A stretch of 64,000 nucleotides of DNA, from assembly GCA_963668245.2 (NCBI GenBank), contig OY764195.2, positions 1,364,001-1,428,000 of the forward strand. Direction: 5' to 3'. The stretch is from Anoxybacterium sp963668245. Lineage in GTDB: Bacteria > Bacillota > Clostridia > Peptostreptococcales > Anaerovoracaceae. Both the position numbers and the translations under genes were made by a program. Positions 1-9,080 of the stretch are shown one piece after another (within the stretch, counting starts at the first letter, position 1; every line of letters starts with the position of its first letter). The notes beneath the pieces are model-generated. The model was not told the origin of the DNA, made no database searches, and was given only the letters and a program-made list of their open reading frames with translations.

Positions 1-523
1 TATTCTCCTTATTGTGGATGAAGTTCAAACTGGGGTTGGAAGAACTGGAAAATTATTTGCGTATGAACATTTCGATATCAAACCTGACATCATGACCGTT
101 GCAAAGGGACTCGGTGCTGGACTGCCCATCGGCGGGATTTTATTCCAAGATAACTGTTCCCATGTACTAGCTGCTGGAGACCACGGTACAACGTTTGGTG
201 GCAACCCAGTTGTTTGCGCAGGTGGAGTCGAAGTCATAAAACGTATGGATGAGTCTTTCTTAGCTTCTGTTTCTGAAAAGGGAGCTAAAATGAAACAAGA
301 AATTGAAGCGATGCCTGGAGTTGTTTCAGTGACCGGCCTTGGAATGATGCTAGGGATACAGTTAGCGAAAAAGAGTGCAAAAGATGTTGTTGTGAAAGGG
401 ATGGAACTAGGATTAATCGCTTTGACTGCAAAAGATAAAGTTCGACTTCTCCCACCACTAACGATTTCCTGGGAAGAGTTAGAAGAAGGATTAGAAATCT
501 TAAATAAAGCAATACAAGAATAA
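1..523 (+). CDS. argD: Acetylornithine aminotransferase, C-terminal part (5' truncated by window edge)
   Basis: Class III PLP-dependent aminotransferase that makes N-acetylornithine from N-acetylglutamate semialdehyde in arginine synthesis. The reading frame is open from base 2, so the start lies outside the window. Visible are the DEVQTGVGRTGK motif, where the Asp contacts the PLP pyridine nitrogen, the PLP lysine in VAKGLGAGLPIGG (codon 104-106), and the HGTTFGGNPV stretch that binds the cofactor phosphate. The assignment as ArgD rather than another class III enzyme rests on the following carA and carB, which gives the argD-carAB order known from Bacillus. A strong AGGAG-type site for carA follows after 41 bases, so the genes are probably co-transcribed. 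Confidence 0.93.
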   Translation, partial: ILLIVDEVQTGVGRTGKLFAYEHFDIKPDIMTVAKGLGAGLPIGGILFQDNCSHVLAAGDHGTTFGGNPVVCAGGVEVIKRMDESFLASVSEKGAKMKQEIEAMPGVVSVTGLGMMLGIQLAKKSAKDVVVKGMELGLIALTAKDKVRLLPPLTISWEELEEGLEILNKAIQE

Positions 524-564
524 TGAATGGATGATGTATATGAGTTGGGGAAGGAGCAGATAAT

Positions 565-1674
565 ATGGAAAAAAACATGATCGCAGAAGAGATAATAGAA
601 CGTTCTGCGTATGTGATTTTGGAAGACGGGACAATTTATCAAGGAAAGGGATTTGGAGCGCAGGGAACTGCAATTGGGGAGGTTGTTTTTACAACTGGAA
701 TGACAGGATATCAGGAAACACTAACAGATCCTAGTTACTATGGACAAATTGTGACCCAGACTTTCCCGATGATCGGAAACTATGGATTGAATGATTCGGA
801 TGGTGAATCTGATAAATCATGGGTGAAGGGATACATCGTTAGAGAATGGTGTGAAGAACCTTCCAATTTTAGAAGTGCCTATTCTATAGATGAGTTTCTA
901 AAAAAAGAAAACGTAATTGGAATTTCTGATATTGATACAAGAGCATTAACCAAAAAAATTAGAGAGCACGGCGTCATGAATGGTGCGATTACAAGTGAGT
1001 TGCCTGTTGACATGGGCGCCTTTTTAAAGGAATTAAAAGAGTATAAGATTATAGAGGCAGTACCAACTGTTTCCTCCAAAGAATTGAAAGTGTATGAAGC
1101 AGAAGAAAAAAAATACAGCGTAGTGCTCTATGATTATGGATACAAATTTAATATTTTGAGAAGTCTTGTGGAAAGAGGATGTGAAGTAACAGTAGTTCCT
1201 TATGACACATCTGCAGCAGAAATTAAGTCTATCAATCCAGATGGGATTATGTTATCCAATGGTCCTGGGGACCCTACGGAAAATGTTGTTGCGATTGAGA
1301 TTTTAAAAGATTTGATGAAGATAGAAATCCCAATTTTCGGTATTTGCCTGGGGCATCAATTGCTTGCTCTTGCCAACGGAGCGAAGACTCAAAAGCTGAA
1401 ATATGGACATCGTGGAGCGAACCAACCAGTAGCAGATCATATTGTAGACAGAGTATTTGTTACAAGCCAGAATCATGGATATGCAGTGGTTGGGGAAACG
1501 CTTGATGAAACAATAGGATTTGTTAGCCATACAAATGCCAATGATGGTAGTTGTGAAGGCATAACCTATAAGAATGGCAAAGCGTTTACAGTACAATTCC
1601 ATCCAGAAGCTTGTGCAGGTCCACTTGACACCAAGTATTTATTTGATACCTTTATACAAATGATGAAGAAATAG
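565..1674 (+). CDS. carA: Carbamoyl-phosphate synthase small (glutaminase) subunit
   Basis: 369 residues, the normal length. The protein hydrolyses glutamine and passes ammonia to CarB. An N-terminal CPSase small-subunit domain covers about residues 15-150, with the conserved GMTGYQETLTDPSY segment. A class I glutamine amidotransferase domain follows, with the nucleophile Cys261 in GICLGHQLL and the His-Glu pair in VQFHPEA. The start is supported by GGAAGGAG ahead of the ATG. An ATG four codons in is possible but has a worse spacing. carB begins 18 bases after the stop. Position between argD and carB suggests the arginine-linked copy, though no pyrimidine operon is visible to compare with. 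Confidence 0.97.
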   Translation: MEKNMIAEEIIERSAYVILEDGTIYQGKGFGAQGTAIGEVVFTTGMTGYQETLTDPSYYGQIVTQTFPMIGNYGLNDSDGESDKSWVKGYIVREWCEEPSNFRSAYSIDEFLKKENVIGISDIDTRALTKKIREHGVMNGAITSELPVDMGAFLKELKEYKIIEAVPTVSSKELKVYEAEEKKYSVVLYDYGYKFNILRSLVERGCEVTVVPYDTSAAEIKSINPDGIMLSNGPGDPTENVVAIEILKDLMKIEIPIFGICLGHQLLALANGAKTQKLKYGHRGANQPVADHIVDRVFVTSQNHGYAVVGETLDETIGFVSHTNANDGSCEGITYKNGKAFTVQFHPEACAGPLDTKYLFDTFIQMMKK

Positions 1675-1691
1675 GAGAGAGGAAGGATAAT

Positions 1692-4600
1692 ATGCCATTA
1701 AGAAATGATATAAAGAAAGTATTGGTAATCGGTTCTGGTCCAATTATCATCGGGCAAGCAGCGGAATTTGATTATGCAGGCACCCAAGTTTGTCGAACAT
1801 TAAAAGAAAATGGGCTGGAAGTAGTACTCGTCAATTCAAATCCGGCGACGATTATGACAGATAAAACCATGGCGGATAAAGTGTATATTGAACCTCTTAC
1901 CTTACCAGTATTAAAAAAGATTATTACGCTAGAAAAACCTGATAGCATCTTGCCTACAATGGGAGGGCAAACCGCTTTGACCTTGTCTATGCAGCTTGCA
2001 AAAGAAGGGTTTTTGGAAGAGAAAAATGTAGAATTACTTGGTGCAACACCAGAGACAATTGATAAGGCAGAAGACAGACAGCTTTTTAAGGATATGTTAG
2101 AGTCTATCGGTGAACCAGTTATTCCCTCAAAAGTTGTAACCAATATTGAAGATGCCATAGATTTTGCTGAGGAAATTGGGTATCCAATTATTATCAGACC
2201 AGCATACACTCTTGGTGGTACAGGAGGGGGTATTGCCTCTACAAAGAAGCAACTGCTGAAAATTGGGGAAAACGGCTTAAGATTAAGCCCAATTACTCAG
2301 ATTTTAGTTGAAAAAAGTGTGGCAGGGTGGAAGGAAATCGAATTTGAAATCATTAGGGACAGTAAAAATAATACAATTACTGTTTGCTCTATGGAAAATA
2401 TAGACCCAGTAGGGGTTCATACAGGAGATTCTATTGTTGTGGCTCCTGCACTGACTCTTTCTGATAAAGAATATCAAATGCTTCGTACTGCATCGATCAA
2501 CATAATCCAAGCACTAGGCGTTGAAGGTGGCTGTAACTGTCAGTTTGCATTGTCTCCAGACAGCTTTGACTATGCAGTTATTGAAGTCAACCCACGCGTA
2601 TCAAGATCATCCGCACTTGCATCAAAAGCAACTGGGTACCCAATTGCAAAAGTTGCTTCAAAGATTGCAATCGGATATACCTTAGATGAAATTCTAAATA
2701 CAGTTACTGGGAAAACATATGCTTGCTTTGAGCCAGCATTAGATTATGTGGTTGTTAAATTCCCAAAATGGCCATTTGATAAGTTTGTGTATGCTAAGCG
2801 AACACTAGGAACGCAGATGAAGGCAACTGGAGAAGTCATGGCAATCGGTACTTCATTTGAGCAAGCAATGATGAAAGCAGTTCGATGCATTGAGCTAAAT
2901 CTGGACTCCTTGAATTTGAAGAAGCTAAAAAACAAAGATGATAGTACCATTGAGAATTTATTAAGTCATTGTGATGATGAACGAATTTTTGTAGTATATG
3001 AGGCATTAAAAAGAGGAATCACAATTGAAACAATCCATAAGATTACAAAGATTGATCCGTGGTTTTTATCCAAGTTAAATAACTTGATTGACATGGAATA
3101 TTCTTTGATGAAAGGTCAATTGACACAAGAAAAATATAAAAAAGCTAAAAAGATGGGTTTCCTTGATAAAACCATAAAGATGTTAAGTGGACAAGAGCCT
3201 CATGAAAAACTGTATGCTTCGTACAAAATGGTTGATACGTGTGCAGCTGAATTTGCTGCGGAAACACCTTACTTTTATTCTACCTTCGATCAAGAGAATG
3301 AAGCAAAAGAATTTATGGAGCAACACGATACAGGAAAGAAAAAAGTTATTGTATTCGGCTCGGGACCAATTCGAATCGGACAGGGCATTGAGTTTGATTA
3401 CTGCTCTGTTCATTGTGTTACTGCATTGAAGGAAGCGGGTTACGAAGCAATTATTGTAAACAATAATCCTGAAACGGTTTCCACCGACTTTGATATTTCA
3501 GATCGCCTTTACTTTGAACCACTTACACCGGAAGATGTGGAATCAATCCTTCATACTGAGCAACCTTGGGGTGTGGTAGTCCAATTTGGAGGTCAAACGG
3601 CTATCAAGCTAACAAAGTATTTAAAACAAAAGGGTATTCGTATTTTAGGCACTTCTGCAGACAGCATTGATGCGGCAGAGGATCGAGAAAGATTTGACAA
3701 ATTGTTGGAGCATTGCGAAATTCCTAGACCAAATGGAAGAATGGCGTTTACAACGGATGAAGCCGTTGAGGAGGCACATAAATTAGGGTATCCAGTATTG
3801 TTGAGACCTTCCTATGTACTTGGTGGGCAAAATATGATTATTGCTCATACAAAAAATGACGTAATTGAGTATATGGATATCATAACAGCGACCGAACTGG
3901 AAAACCCAGTTCTAATTGACAAATATTTAATGGGAACAGAAGTTGAAGTTGATGCCGTTTGTGACGGAGAGGATTTTGTTATCCCTGGCATTATGGAACA
4001 TATTGAAAGAGCGGGCGTTCACTCAGGAGATTCAATTTCCATTTATCCTCCTCAAACCCTTACACAAGAAACCCGTGATACAATTGTTGAGTATACAGGT
4101 CGTCTGGCAAGGGAATTAAATGTTTCAGGATTGGTTAATATTCAGTACGTAATTTACGAAAATCAGGTGTATGTAATAGAAGTAAATCCAAGATCTTCTA
4201 GAACAGTTCCGTATATCAGCAAAGTTACAAATGTTCCAATTGTTGATTTGGCAACAAAAGTTATTTTGGGCGCAAAGCTGAAAGATTTAGGATACGAAAG
4301 TGGAGTTTGTAAGGAAGCCGATTATGTGGCCGTAAAAGTTCCGGTATTTAGTTTTCCAAAGCTTCACGATGCCGATAATCACTTAGGCCCTGAAATGAAA
4401 TCGACTGGCGAGGTTCTGGGTATCGATCATAATCTAGAAACGGCACTCTATAAAGGATTGATTGCTGCGGGGTATGAACTGCACAAAGTAGGTAATTGTG
4501 TTTTGATTACGGTTAAGGATTCCGACAAACCTGAAGTTGTTCCACTAGCAAAGAAATTTGTAGATTTTGGATATAAAATTTGGGCAACAAAAGGCACGGC

Positions 4601-4886
4601 TGAGTATTTAGTGGAGCATGGTGTTGAAGCTGAGATTGTAAATAGGCATGATGGCCCATCGCCAAATACCAGCGACTTATTTGATACTGGCGAAGTGGAT
4701 TTTGTAGTGTCTACATCCACAATCGGAAGAAAACCAGCAGTTCATTCTGTACAAATGCGTAGAAAAGCAATCGAAAGAAATATTGCTTGCTTAACTTCGA
4801 TAGATACTGCAAATGCGTTGGCAAATAGCCTATTGATGCGTAAAACATTAGAAGACTTTAATATGGTTGATATTGTAAAGATTTAA
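1692..4886 (+). CDS. carB: Carbamoyl-phosphate synthase large subunit
   Basis: 1064 residues, the full family length. It combines ammonia, bicarbonate and two ATP into carbamoyl phosphate. Two homologous halves are visible: each begins with a VIGSGPI- or VFGSGPIRIGQGIEFDY-type nucleotide fold (about residues 8 and 553) and contains an ATP-grasp domain with EVNPR motifs (EVNPRVSRSS in the first half, EVNPRSSRT in the second). The C-terminal 130 residues form an MGS-like allosteric domain containing the WATKGTAEYL segment. It is the last gene of the argD-carA-carB run; a clear new promoter lies in the gap before mreB. Confidence 0.98.
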   Translation: MPLRNDIKKVLVIGSGPIIIGQAAEFDYAGTQVCRTLKENGLEVVLVNSNPATIMTDKTMADKVYIEPLTLPVLKKIITLEKPDSILPTMGGQTALTLSMQLAKEGFLEEKNVELLGATPETIDKAEDRQLFKDMLESIGEPVIPSKVVTNIEDAIDFAEEIGYPIIIRPAYTLGGTGGGIASTKKQLLKIGENGLRLSPITQILVEKSVAGWKEIEFEIIRDSKNNTITVCSMENIDPVGVHTGDSIVVAPALTLSDKEYQMLRTASINIIQALGVEGGCNCQFALSPDSFDYAVIEVNPRVSRSSALASKATGYPIAKVASKIAIGYTLDEILNTVTGKTYACFEPALDYVVVKFPKWPFDKFVYAKRTLGTQMKATGEVMAIGTSFEQAMMKAVRCIELNLDSLNLKKLKNKDDSTIENLLSHCDDERIFVVYEALKRGITIETIHKITKIDPWFLSKLNNLIDMEYSLMKGQLTQEKYKKAKKMGFLDKTIKMLSGQEPHEKLYASYKMVDTCAAEFAAETPYFYSTFDQENEAKEFMEQHDTGKKKVIVFGSGPIRIGQGIEFDYCSVHCVTALKEAGYEAIIVNNNPETVSTDFDISDRLYFEPLTPEDVESILHTEQPWGVVVQFGGQTAIKLTKYLKQKGIRILGTSADSIDAAEDRERFDKLLEHCEIPRPNGRMAFTTDEAVEEAHKLGYPVLLRPSYVLGGQNMIIAHTKNDVIEYMDIITATELENPVLIDKYLMGTEVEVDAVCDGEDFVIPGIMEHIERAGVHSGDSISIYPPQTLTQETRDTIVEYTGRLARELNVSGLVNIQYVIYENQVYVIEVNPRSSRTVPYISKVTNVPIVDLATKVILGAKLKDLGYESGVCKEADYVAVKVPVFSFPKLHDADNHLGPEMKSTGEVLGIDHNLETALYKGLIAAGYELHKVGNCVLITVKDSDKPEVVPLAKKFVDFGYKIWATKGTAEYLVEHGVEAEIVNRHDGPSPNTSDLFDTGEVDFVVSTSTIGRKPAVHSVQMRRKAIERNIACLTSIDTANALANSLLMRKTLEDFNMVDIVKI

Positions 4887-4922
4887 AGTTGAAAAGTTTA
4901 TCTTTGAATTTCAAAATAAAAA

Positions 4923-4951
4923 TTGAAAAACTCCAATGAAATGGATATAAT
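4923..4951 (+). promoter_or_regulatory. Sigma-A promoter for the mreB-type gene
   Basis: TTGAAA (4923-4928) and TATAAT (4946-4951) are separated by exactly 17 bases in the carB-mreB gap. No terminator was seen after carB, so read-through is possible. Confidence 0.75.
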
Positions 4952-5043
4952 AGTTAGATGAGTGTAAAAGATAAGATAGTATATAGATATATTTCTTTAT
5001 GGATTACAAAAAATGATTATGAATCGATTTAGGAGGGATAAAT

Positions 5044-6066
5044 TTGGGATTTACAGATGAAGTTGGTATTGACCTAGGGACAGCAAATGTTTTGGTTTAC
5101 ATAAAAGGGAAAGGTGTTGTACTGAATGAACCATCTGTTGTGGCAATCAACAGGGACAACAATGAAATACTAGCAGTTGGGGAAGAAGCTAGGCAGATGC
5201 TTGGTAGAACGCCTAGCAATATAATTGCGGTAAGGCCACTTCGGGATGGAGTAATCTCTGATTATGATGTAACGGAGAGAATGCTAAAATATTTCATCAA
5301 AAAAACTTGTGGGAGCAGCAGATTTTTTAAACCTCGTATCATGGTGTGCGTTCCAAGTGGTGTTACCGAGGTTGAAAAAAGAGCTGTGAGAGAAGCAGCA
5401 ACGCAAGCTGGCGGAAAAGCGGTTTATTTGATGGAAGAGCCTGTGGCAGCAGCCATTGGCGCAGGGCTTGATATTGCAAAACCAGATGGAATTATGATTA
5501 TAGACATCGGAGGTGGAACCACTGATGTAGCTGTGATTTCATTAGGTGGAATTGTAACCAGTACTTCGGTAAAGGTTGCTGGAGACAAATTTGACGAAGC
5601 GATTATCAAATATATGAGAAAAGAGCACAAACTTTATATTGGTGAACGAACCGCTGAAGAAATGAAAATGACCATTGGAACGGCCTACCCTCGTGAAGAG
5701 GTTGTCGTAAAAGAGTGTCGAGGCAGAGATTTAGTTACAGGACTACCAAAATCCATTGAAATTACTTCAAAGGAAATGATGGAAGCTTTGGATGAGCCTC
5801 TTCAAGTAATTTGCGAAGTAGCACATGGTGTTCTTGAAAGAACACCACCTGAGTTATCTGCCGATATTAGTAATAGCGGAATCGTAATTACCGGTGGTGG
5901 TGCATTGCTTCACGGTATTGACAAACGGATTGAAGAGAGAACGGGCATTAAGGTTCGGATTGCTGAAGATCCAAAGTCATGTGTTGCGATTGGAACCGGT
6001 AAGGCTTTGAATTCAATTGATGCAATCGAAAATAATCAAATGAATAAAAGAAGGCCATATATTTAA
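5044..6066 (+). CDS. mreB: Rod-shape actin-like protein, MreB/Mbl family
   Basis: 340-residue bacterial actin homologue that forms membrane-associated filaments guiding lateral cell-wall synthesis. It shows the actin-fold phosphate-1 motif GIDLGTANVLVY near the N terminus, the phosphate-2 region IIDIGGGTTDVAV near residue 155, and the ITGGGALLHGID adenosine motif near residue 283. The start is TTG, supported by AGGAGG at 5031-5036 with a 7-base gap; no ATG lies in a suitable place. It is not accompanied by mreC or mreD, so it may be an Mbl- or MreBH-like paralogue rather than the main MreB. A rho-independent terminator follows. Confidence 0.93.
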   Translation: MGFTDEVGIDLGTANVLVYIKGKGVVLNEPSVVAINRDNNEILAVGEEARQMLGRTPSNIIAVRPLRDGVISDYDVTERMLKYFIKKTCGSSRFFKPRIMVCVPSGVTEVEKRAVREAATQAGGKAVYLMEEPVAAAIGAGLDIAKPDGIMIIDIGGGTTDVAVISLGGIVTSTSVKVAGDKFDEAIIKYMRKEHKLYIGERTAEEMKMTIGTAYPREEVVVKECRGRDLVTGLPKSIEITSKEMMEALDEPLQVICEVAHGVLERTPPELSADISNSGIVITGGGALLHGIDKRIEERTGIKVRIAEDPKSCVAIGTGKALNSIDAIENNQMNKRRPYI

Positions 6067-6070
6067 AAGT

Positions 6071-6105
6071 AAGAGCTCTCGTAAGAGAGCTTTTCTTGTT
6101 TTTTT
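6071..6105 (+). terminator. Rho-independent terminator after mreB
   Basis: 7-bp stem AGCTCTC/GAGAGCT with a GTAA loop, followed by TTTTCTTGTTTTTTT. Confidence 0.85.
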
Positions 6106-6137
6106 CAAAATGATGAGGTATTAGGAGGAGTATTGCA

Positions 6138-7274
6138 TTGTCCAGACTAGAACTGATTGCAACGGCTACTTTTGGACTTGAAGCTGTTGTAAAGAGAGAA
6201 ATTGAAAATCTTGGGTATAAAGTTCTTCAGTCAGAGGACGCCAAGATAACATATTTAGGAGACGAGCGAGCGGTGGTTCGATCAAATCTATGGCTACGTA
6301 GTGCAGATCGTGTATTAATAAAGTTAAGCGAGTTTCAGGCTACTTCGTTTGAAGAACTGTTCCAACAAGTGAGAGCCCTTCCGTGGGAAGAGTGGATTCC
6401 AGAAGATGGAAAAATTGTGGTGAATGGAACGTCCGTAAAATCCCAACTGAAAAGCGTACCAGATTGTCAGGCAATTACGAAAAAGGGTATTATAGAGAGA
6501 CTCAAAGAAACCTATCAAAAGGATTGGTTTTCTGAGACTGGTGTTGAATATGGAGTTAAAGTAACCTTACTAAAGGATCGGGTAACGATTACTCTTGATA
6601 CAAGTGGTGTTGGATTGCATAAACGAGGATATCGAGTAAAAGATGTAGCGGCGCCAATCAAAGAAACCCTTGCCGCAGCCATGGTGCAACTGTCTTTTTG
6701 GAATAAAGAACGATTGCTGCTAGATCCATTTTGTGGATCGGGTACGATAGCGATTGAAGCAGCATTGATTGGGAGAAATATTGCTCCAGGATTGAATCGT
6801 AAATTTGCAGCAGAAACGTGGGAATCAATTCCAATCGATCTTTGGAAAGAGGAAAGAAAAATTGCGTTTCAGCAAATTCAAGATATCCCACTTCAAATCG
6901 AAGCATCTGACATTTTGCCATCGGCTATTAAAGCAGCTAGAGAAAATGCGATGGAAGCAGGTGTTGATGACTGTATTGATTTTAAAATCAAAGGGTTTAA
7001 AGATGTGAAAGCAACATTAGAGTACGGAATTATCATATGCAATCCTCCATATGGAGAACGTATTGGTGATGCAAAAGATATAAAATATATTTATCAGGAT
7101 ATGGGAACCTTATTGCGGAACAATCCCACTTGGTCTTTGTACCTTGTTACAACAGATAAAGATTTTGAACAGCAAGCTATTGGACGAGCTGCTGACCGAA
7201 GAAGAAAACTCTACAATGGAAGATTGGAAGTAACATATTATCAGTATTATGGTGCCAAGCCGAAAAGAGGTTAA
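6138..7274 (+). CDS. THUMP-domain class I SAM-dependent RNA methyltransferase (YpsC/RlmL family)
   Basis: 378 residues. A THUMP RNA-binding domain occupies roughly residues 45-160, followed by a UPF0020/RlmL-type Rossmann methyltransferase with the SAM loop LLDPFCGSGTIAIEAAL near residue 196 and the catalytic NPPYGER motif near residue 303. The family methylates N2 of a guanine in 23S rRNA (as E. coli RlmL does at G2445); the exact site here is inferred. The TTG start at 6138 is supported by TAGGAGGAG upstream, and the residues that follow match the usual ELIATATFGLEAVVKREI opening of this family. The ypsC position in Bacillus is different, so the neighbours say nothing about its job. Confidence 0.9.
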   Translation: MSRLELIATATFGLEAVVKREIENLGYKVLQSEDAKITYLGDERAVVRSNLWLRSADRVLIKLSEFQATSFEELFQQVRALPWEEWIPEDGKIVVNGTSVKSQLKSVPDCQAITKKGIIERLKETYQKDWFSETGVEYGVKVTLLKDRVTITLDTSGVGLHKRGYRVKDVAAPIKETLAAAMVQLSFWNKERLLLDPFCGSGTIAIEAALIGRNIAPGLNRKFAAETWESIPIDLWKEERKIAFQQIQDIPLQIEASDILPSAIKAARENAMEAGVDDCIDFKIKGFKDVKATLEYGIIICNPPYGERIGDAKDIKYIYQDMGTLLRNNPTWSLYLVTTDKDFEQQAIGRAADRRRKLYNGRLEVTYYQYYGAKPKRG

Positions 7275-7322
7275 TTCATAGGAGTTATTACCAATGTATA
7301 TCTGTTTTCGGAAACGAAAACC

Positions 7323-7351
7323 TTGACATACAGTAATTAATACCGTATATT
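7323..7351 (+). promoter_or_regulatory. Strong sigma-A promoter for the DUF1836 gene and argF
   Basis: Perfect TTGACA (7323-7328), a 17-base spacer and TATATT (7346-7351). It gives argF transcription independent of the upstream argD-carAB run. Confidence 0.85.
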
Positions 7352-7392
7352 CTAGTTAACAAAACTGTGTAATGGGTTGAGAGGTGACTACC

Positions 7393-8007
7393 ATGAGATA
7401 TGAAGAGTTTATTAGAAATACAATTGAAGAATACGTATCAAAAGGGCATATACCGGTTCATTCTTTTCCTGACATGGAAATATATATGGACCAGGTTGAA
7501 ACATTCTTAAACAAAGAACTTGATCTATATAAAAACAACGAAAAAGATAAAGTGATTACCAAAACGATGATTGGGAACTATGTGAAACATAACATGTTGC
7601 CAAGACCAGTCAACAAGAAATACTCAAAAGATCACTTGGTCGTATTAACTATGATTTATTATCTGAAAGGGACTTTTCAGATGGAAGAAATTGAAAAAAT
7701 CATGGAACCACTCATATTAAATTATGCTGCAGAATTTGATGAAAAAATAGATTTACAAGATCTTTACCAAGGGATTTTAGACATTCAAACTGCCGAAAAA
7801 GAAGAATTGTTGAGCAGTGTGGAGAAATTAATAGAACACAGTAAAGAGCATTTGATGGAAACAGGGCTTTCTGATGATGATATGCTTGAACTATTTATGT
7901 TAATCGCAAATCTGTCTATGAAAGCAGATGCACAAAAGTTTCTTGCCCATAGATTATTACAAGAGTACATATTGAAACCAAAACAGAAAAAACAGAAAGA
8001 AGGTTGA
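7393..8007 (+). CDS. DUF1836 domain protein
   Basis: 204 residues. The region around residues 50-100, including TKTMIGNYVKHNMLPRPVNK and the following YSKDHLVVLTMIYYLKGTF, matches the DUF1836 family of small Firmicute proteins, whose N-terminal part looks like a MerR-type helix-turn-helix. The rest is acidic and helical. I chose ATG 7393 because GAGAGGTGA lies just upstream; a GTG at 7384 falls inside that ribosome site. It ends five bases before argF and shares its promoter, so a regulatory link to argF is possible but unproven. No DNA-binding or enzymatic function has been shown to my knowledge. Confidence 0.8.
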   Translation: MRYEEFIRNTIEEYVSKGHIPVHSFPDMEIYMDQVETFLNKELDLYKNNEKDKVITKTMIGNYVKHNMLPRPVNKKYSKDHLVVLTMIYYLKGTFQMEEIEKIMEPLILNYAAEFDEKIDLQDLYQGILDIQTAEKEELLSSVEKLIEHSKEHLMETGLSDDDMLELFMLIANLSMKADAQKFLAHRLLQEYILKPKQKKQKEG

Positions 8008-8011
8008 AACT

Positions 8012-9001
8012 ATGGCGGTGAATTTAAAAGGAAGAAGTTTTCTAACATTAATGGATTTTACTCCACTGGAAATTAGATATCTGTTGGATTTGGCTCATGA
8101 CTTGAAGGCAAAAAAGAGAGCGGGTATTCAAGGAGAACTACTTAAAGGTAAAAATATTGTTCTATTGTTTGAGAAAACATCAACAAGAACTCGATGTTCT
8201 TTTGAGGTTGCATGTCAAGATGAAGGTGGGCATGTGACATACCTAGAATCGTCAGGATCACAGGTTGGGAAAAAAGAATCTATTGAAGACAGTGCCAAAG
8301 TGCTGGGCCGTTTTTTTGATGGAATAGAATATAGAGGATTTGAACAGAAAACAGTGGAAGACTTAGCAAAATATTCTGGTATTCCTGTCTGGAATGGATT
8401 GACCGATATTGATCATCCAACCCAAATTTTGGCAGATATGATGACAATGGAAGAACATATGTCGAAAGCCCTTAAGCATTCGAAAGTTATTTTCTGTGGT
8501 GATATTCGAAATAATATGGCGTATGCATGGATGTATGGTTGTGCAAAAATGGGGATGCACTTTGTTGCATATGGCCCCGATCAACTAGAAGTAGATCAAG
8601 ATGTTTTGATGAAAACACAAGAACTATCAAAGAAAACTGGTGCTATAATTGAAGTTACAAGTAATCCAGCGTGCCTTGAGGGCGCAGATGTCATCTACAC
8701 TGATGTATGGGCTTCCATGGGTGAAGAGGCACAGATTCCAGAAAAAGTTAAAATGTTAAGTCCGTATAAAGTCACTATGGAGATGCTTCAAGCAACAAAG
8801 AACCCTGACGTTTTGTTCTTACACTGCCTGCCTGCTTTTCATGATTTTGAAACAAAGATGGCGAAGGAGTGGAAAGAAAAGGGCTTTGACATACGGGAAG
8901 TGACAGACGAGGTTTTTAGAAGCAAACATTCCGTAGTATTTGATGAAGCGGAAAATAGAATGCACACCATTAAATCTATCATGGTTGCAACAATTTCTTA
9001 G
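8012..9001 (+). CDS. argF: Ornithine carbamoyltransferase
   Basis: 329 residues. Transfers the carbamoyl group to ornithine to give citrulline. The carbamoyl phosphate motif STRTRCSFE lies near residue 57, HPTQ near 134, and the ornithine-side HCLPAFHD motif near 272. The start has a GAAGG-type site and follows the DUF1836 stop by four bases. It could in principle act catabolically (arcB), but no arginine deiminase or carbamate kinase gene is nearby and carAB is, so the anabolic role is preferred. A bidirectional terminator follows. Confidence 0.95.
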   Translation: MAVNLKGRSFLTLMDFTPLEIRYLLDLAHDLKAKKRAGIQGELLKGKNIVLLFEKTSTRTRCSFEVACQDEGGHVTYLESSGSQVGKKESIEDSAKVLGRFFDGIEYRGFEQKTVEDLAKYSGIPVWNGLTDIDHPTQILADMMTMEEHMSKALKHSKVIFCGDIRNNMAYAWMYGCAKMGMHFVAYGPDQLEVDQDVLMKTQELSKKTGAIIEVTSNPACLEGADVIYTDVWASMGEEAQIPEKVKMLSPYKVTMEMLQATKNPDVLFLHCLPAFHDFETKMAKEWKEKGFDIREVTDEVFRSKHSVVFDEAENRMHTIKSIMVATIS

Positions 9002-9042
9002 TGGAATGTGAATTATATTTAGAGAAACATATCATAGAAATT

Positions 9043-9080
9043 AAAAAAGCTGGATTCATTCAACCGAATCCAGCTTTTTT
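9043..9080. terminator. Bidirectional terminator between argF and the AI-2E transporter gene
   Basis: Perfect 15-bp stem (9043-9057 paired with 9066-9080), A-tract on one side and T-tract on the other. The hairpin includes the last codons and stop of the opposing gene. Confidence 0.9.

Noticed and set aside
524..564. T-box or attenuator before carA
   Set aside because: The gap is only 41 bases and holds just the ribosome site.
2744..2950. Frames on the strand opposite carB and other long genes
   Set aside because: They are shadows of strongly conserved coding sequence without their own signals.
7384..7392. GTG start for the DUF1836 protein
   Set aside because: The GTG is part of the GAGAGGTGA ribosome site that serves ATG 7393.
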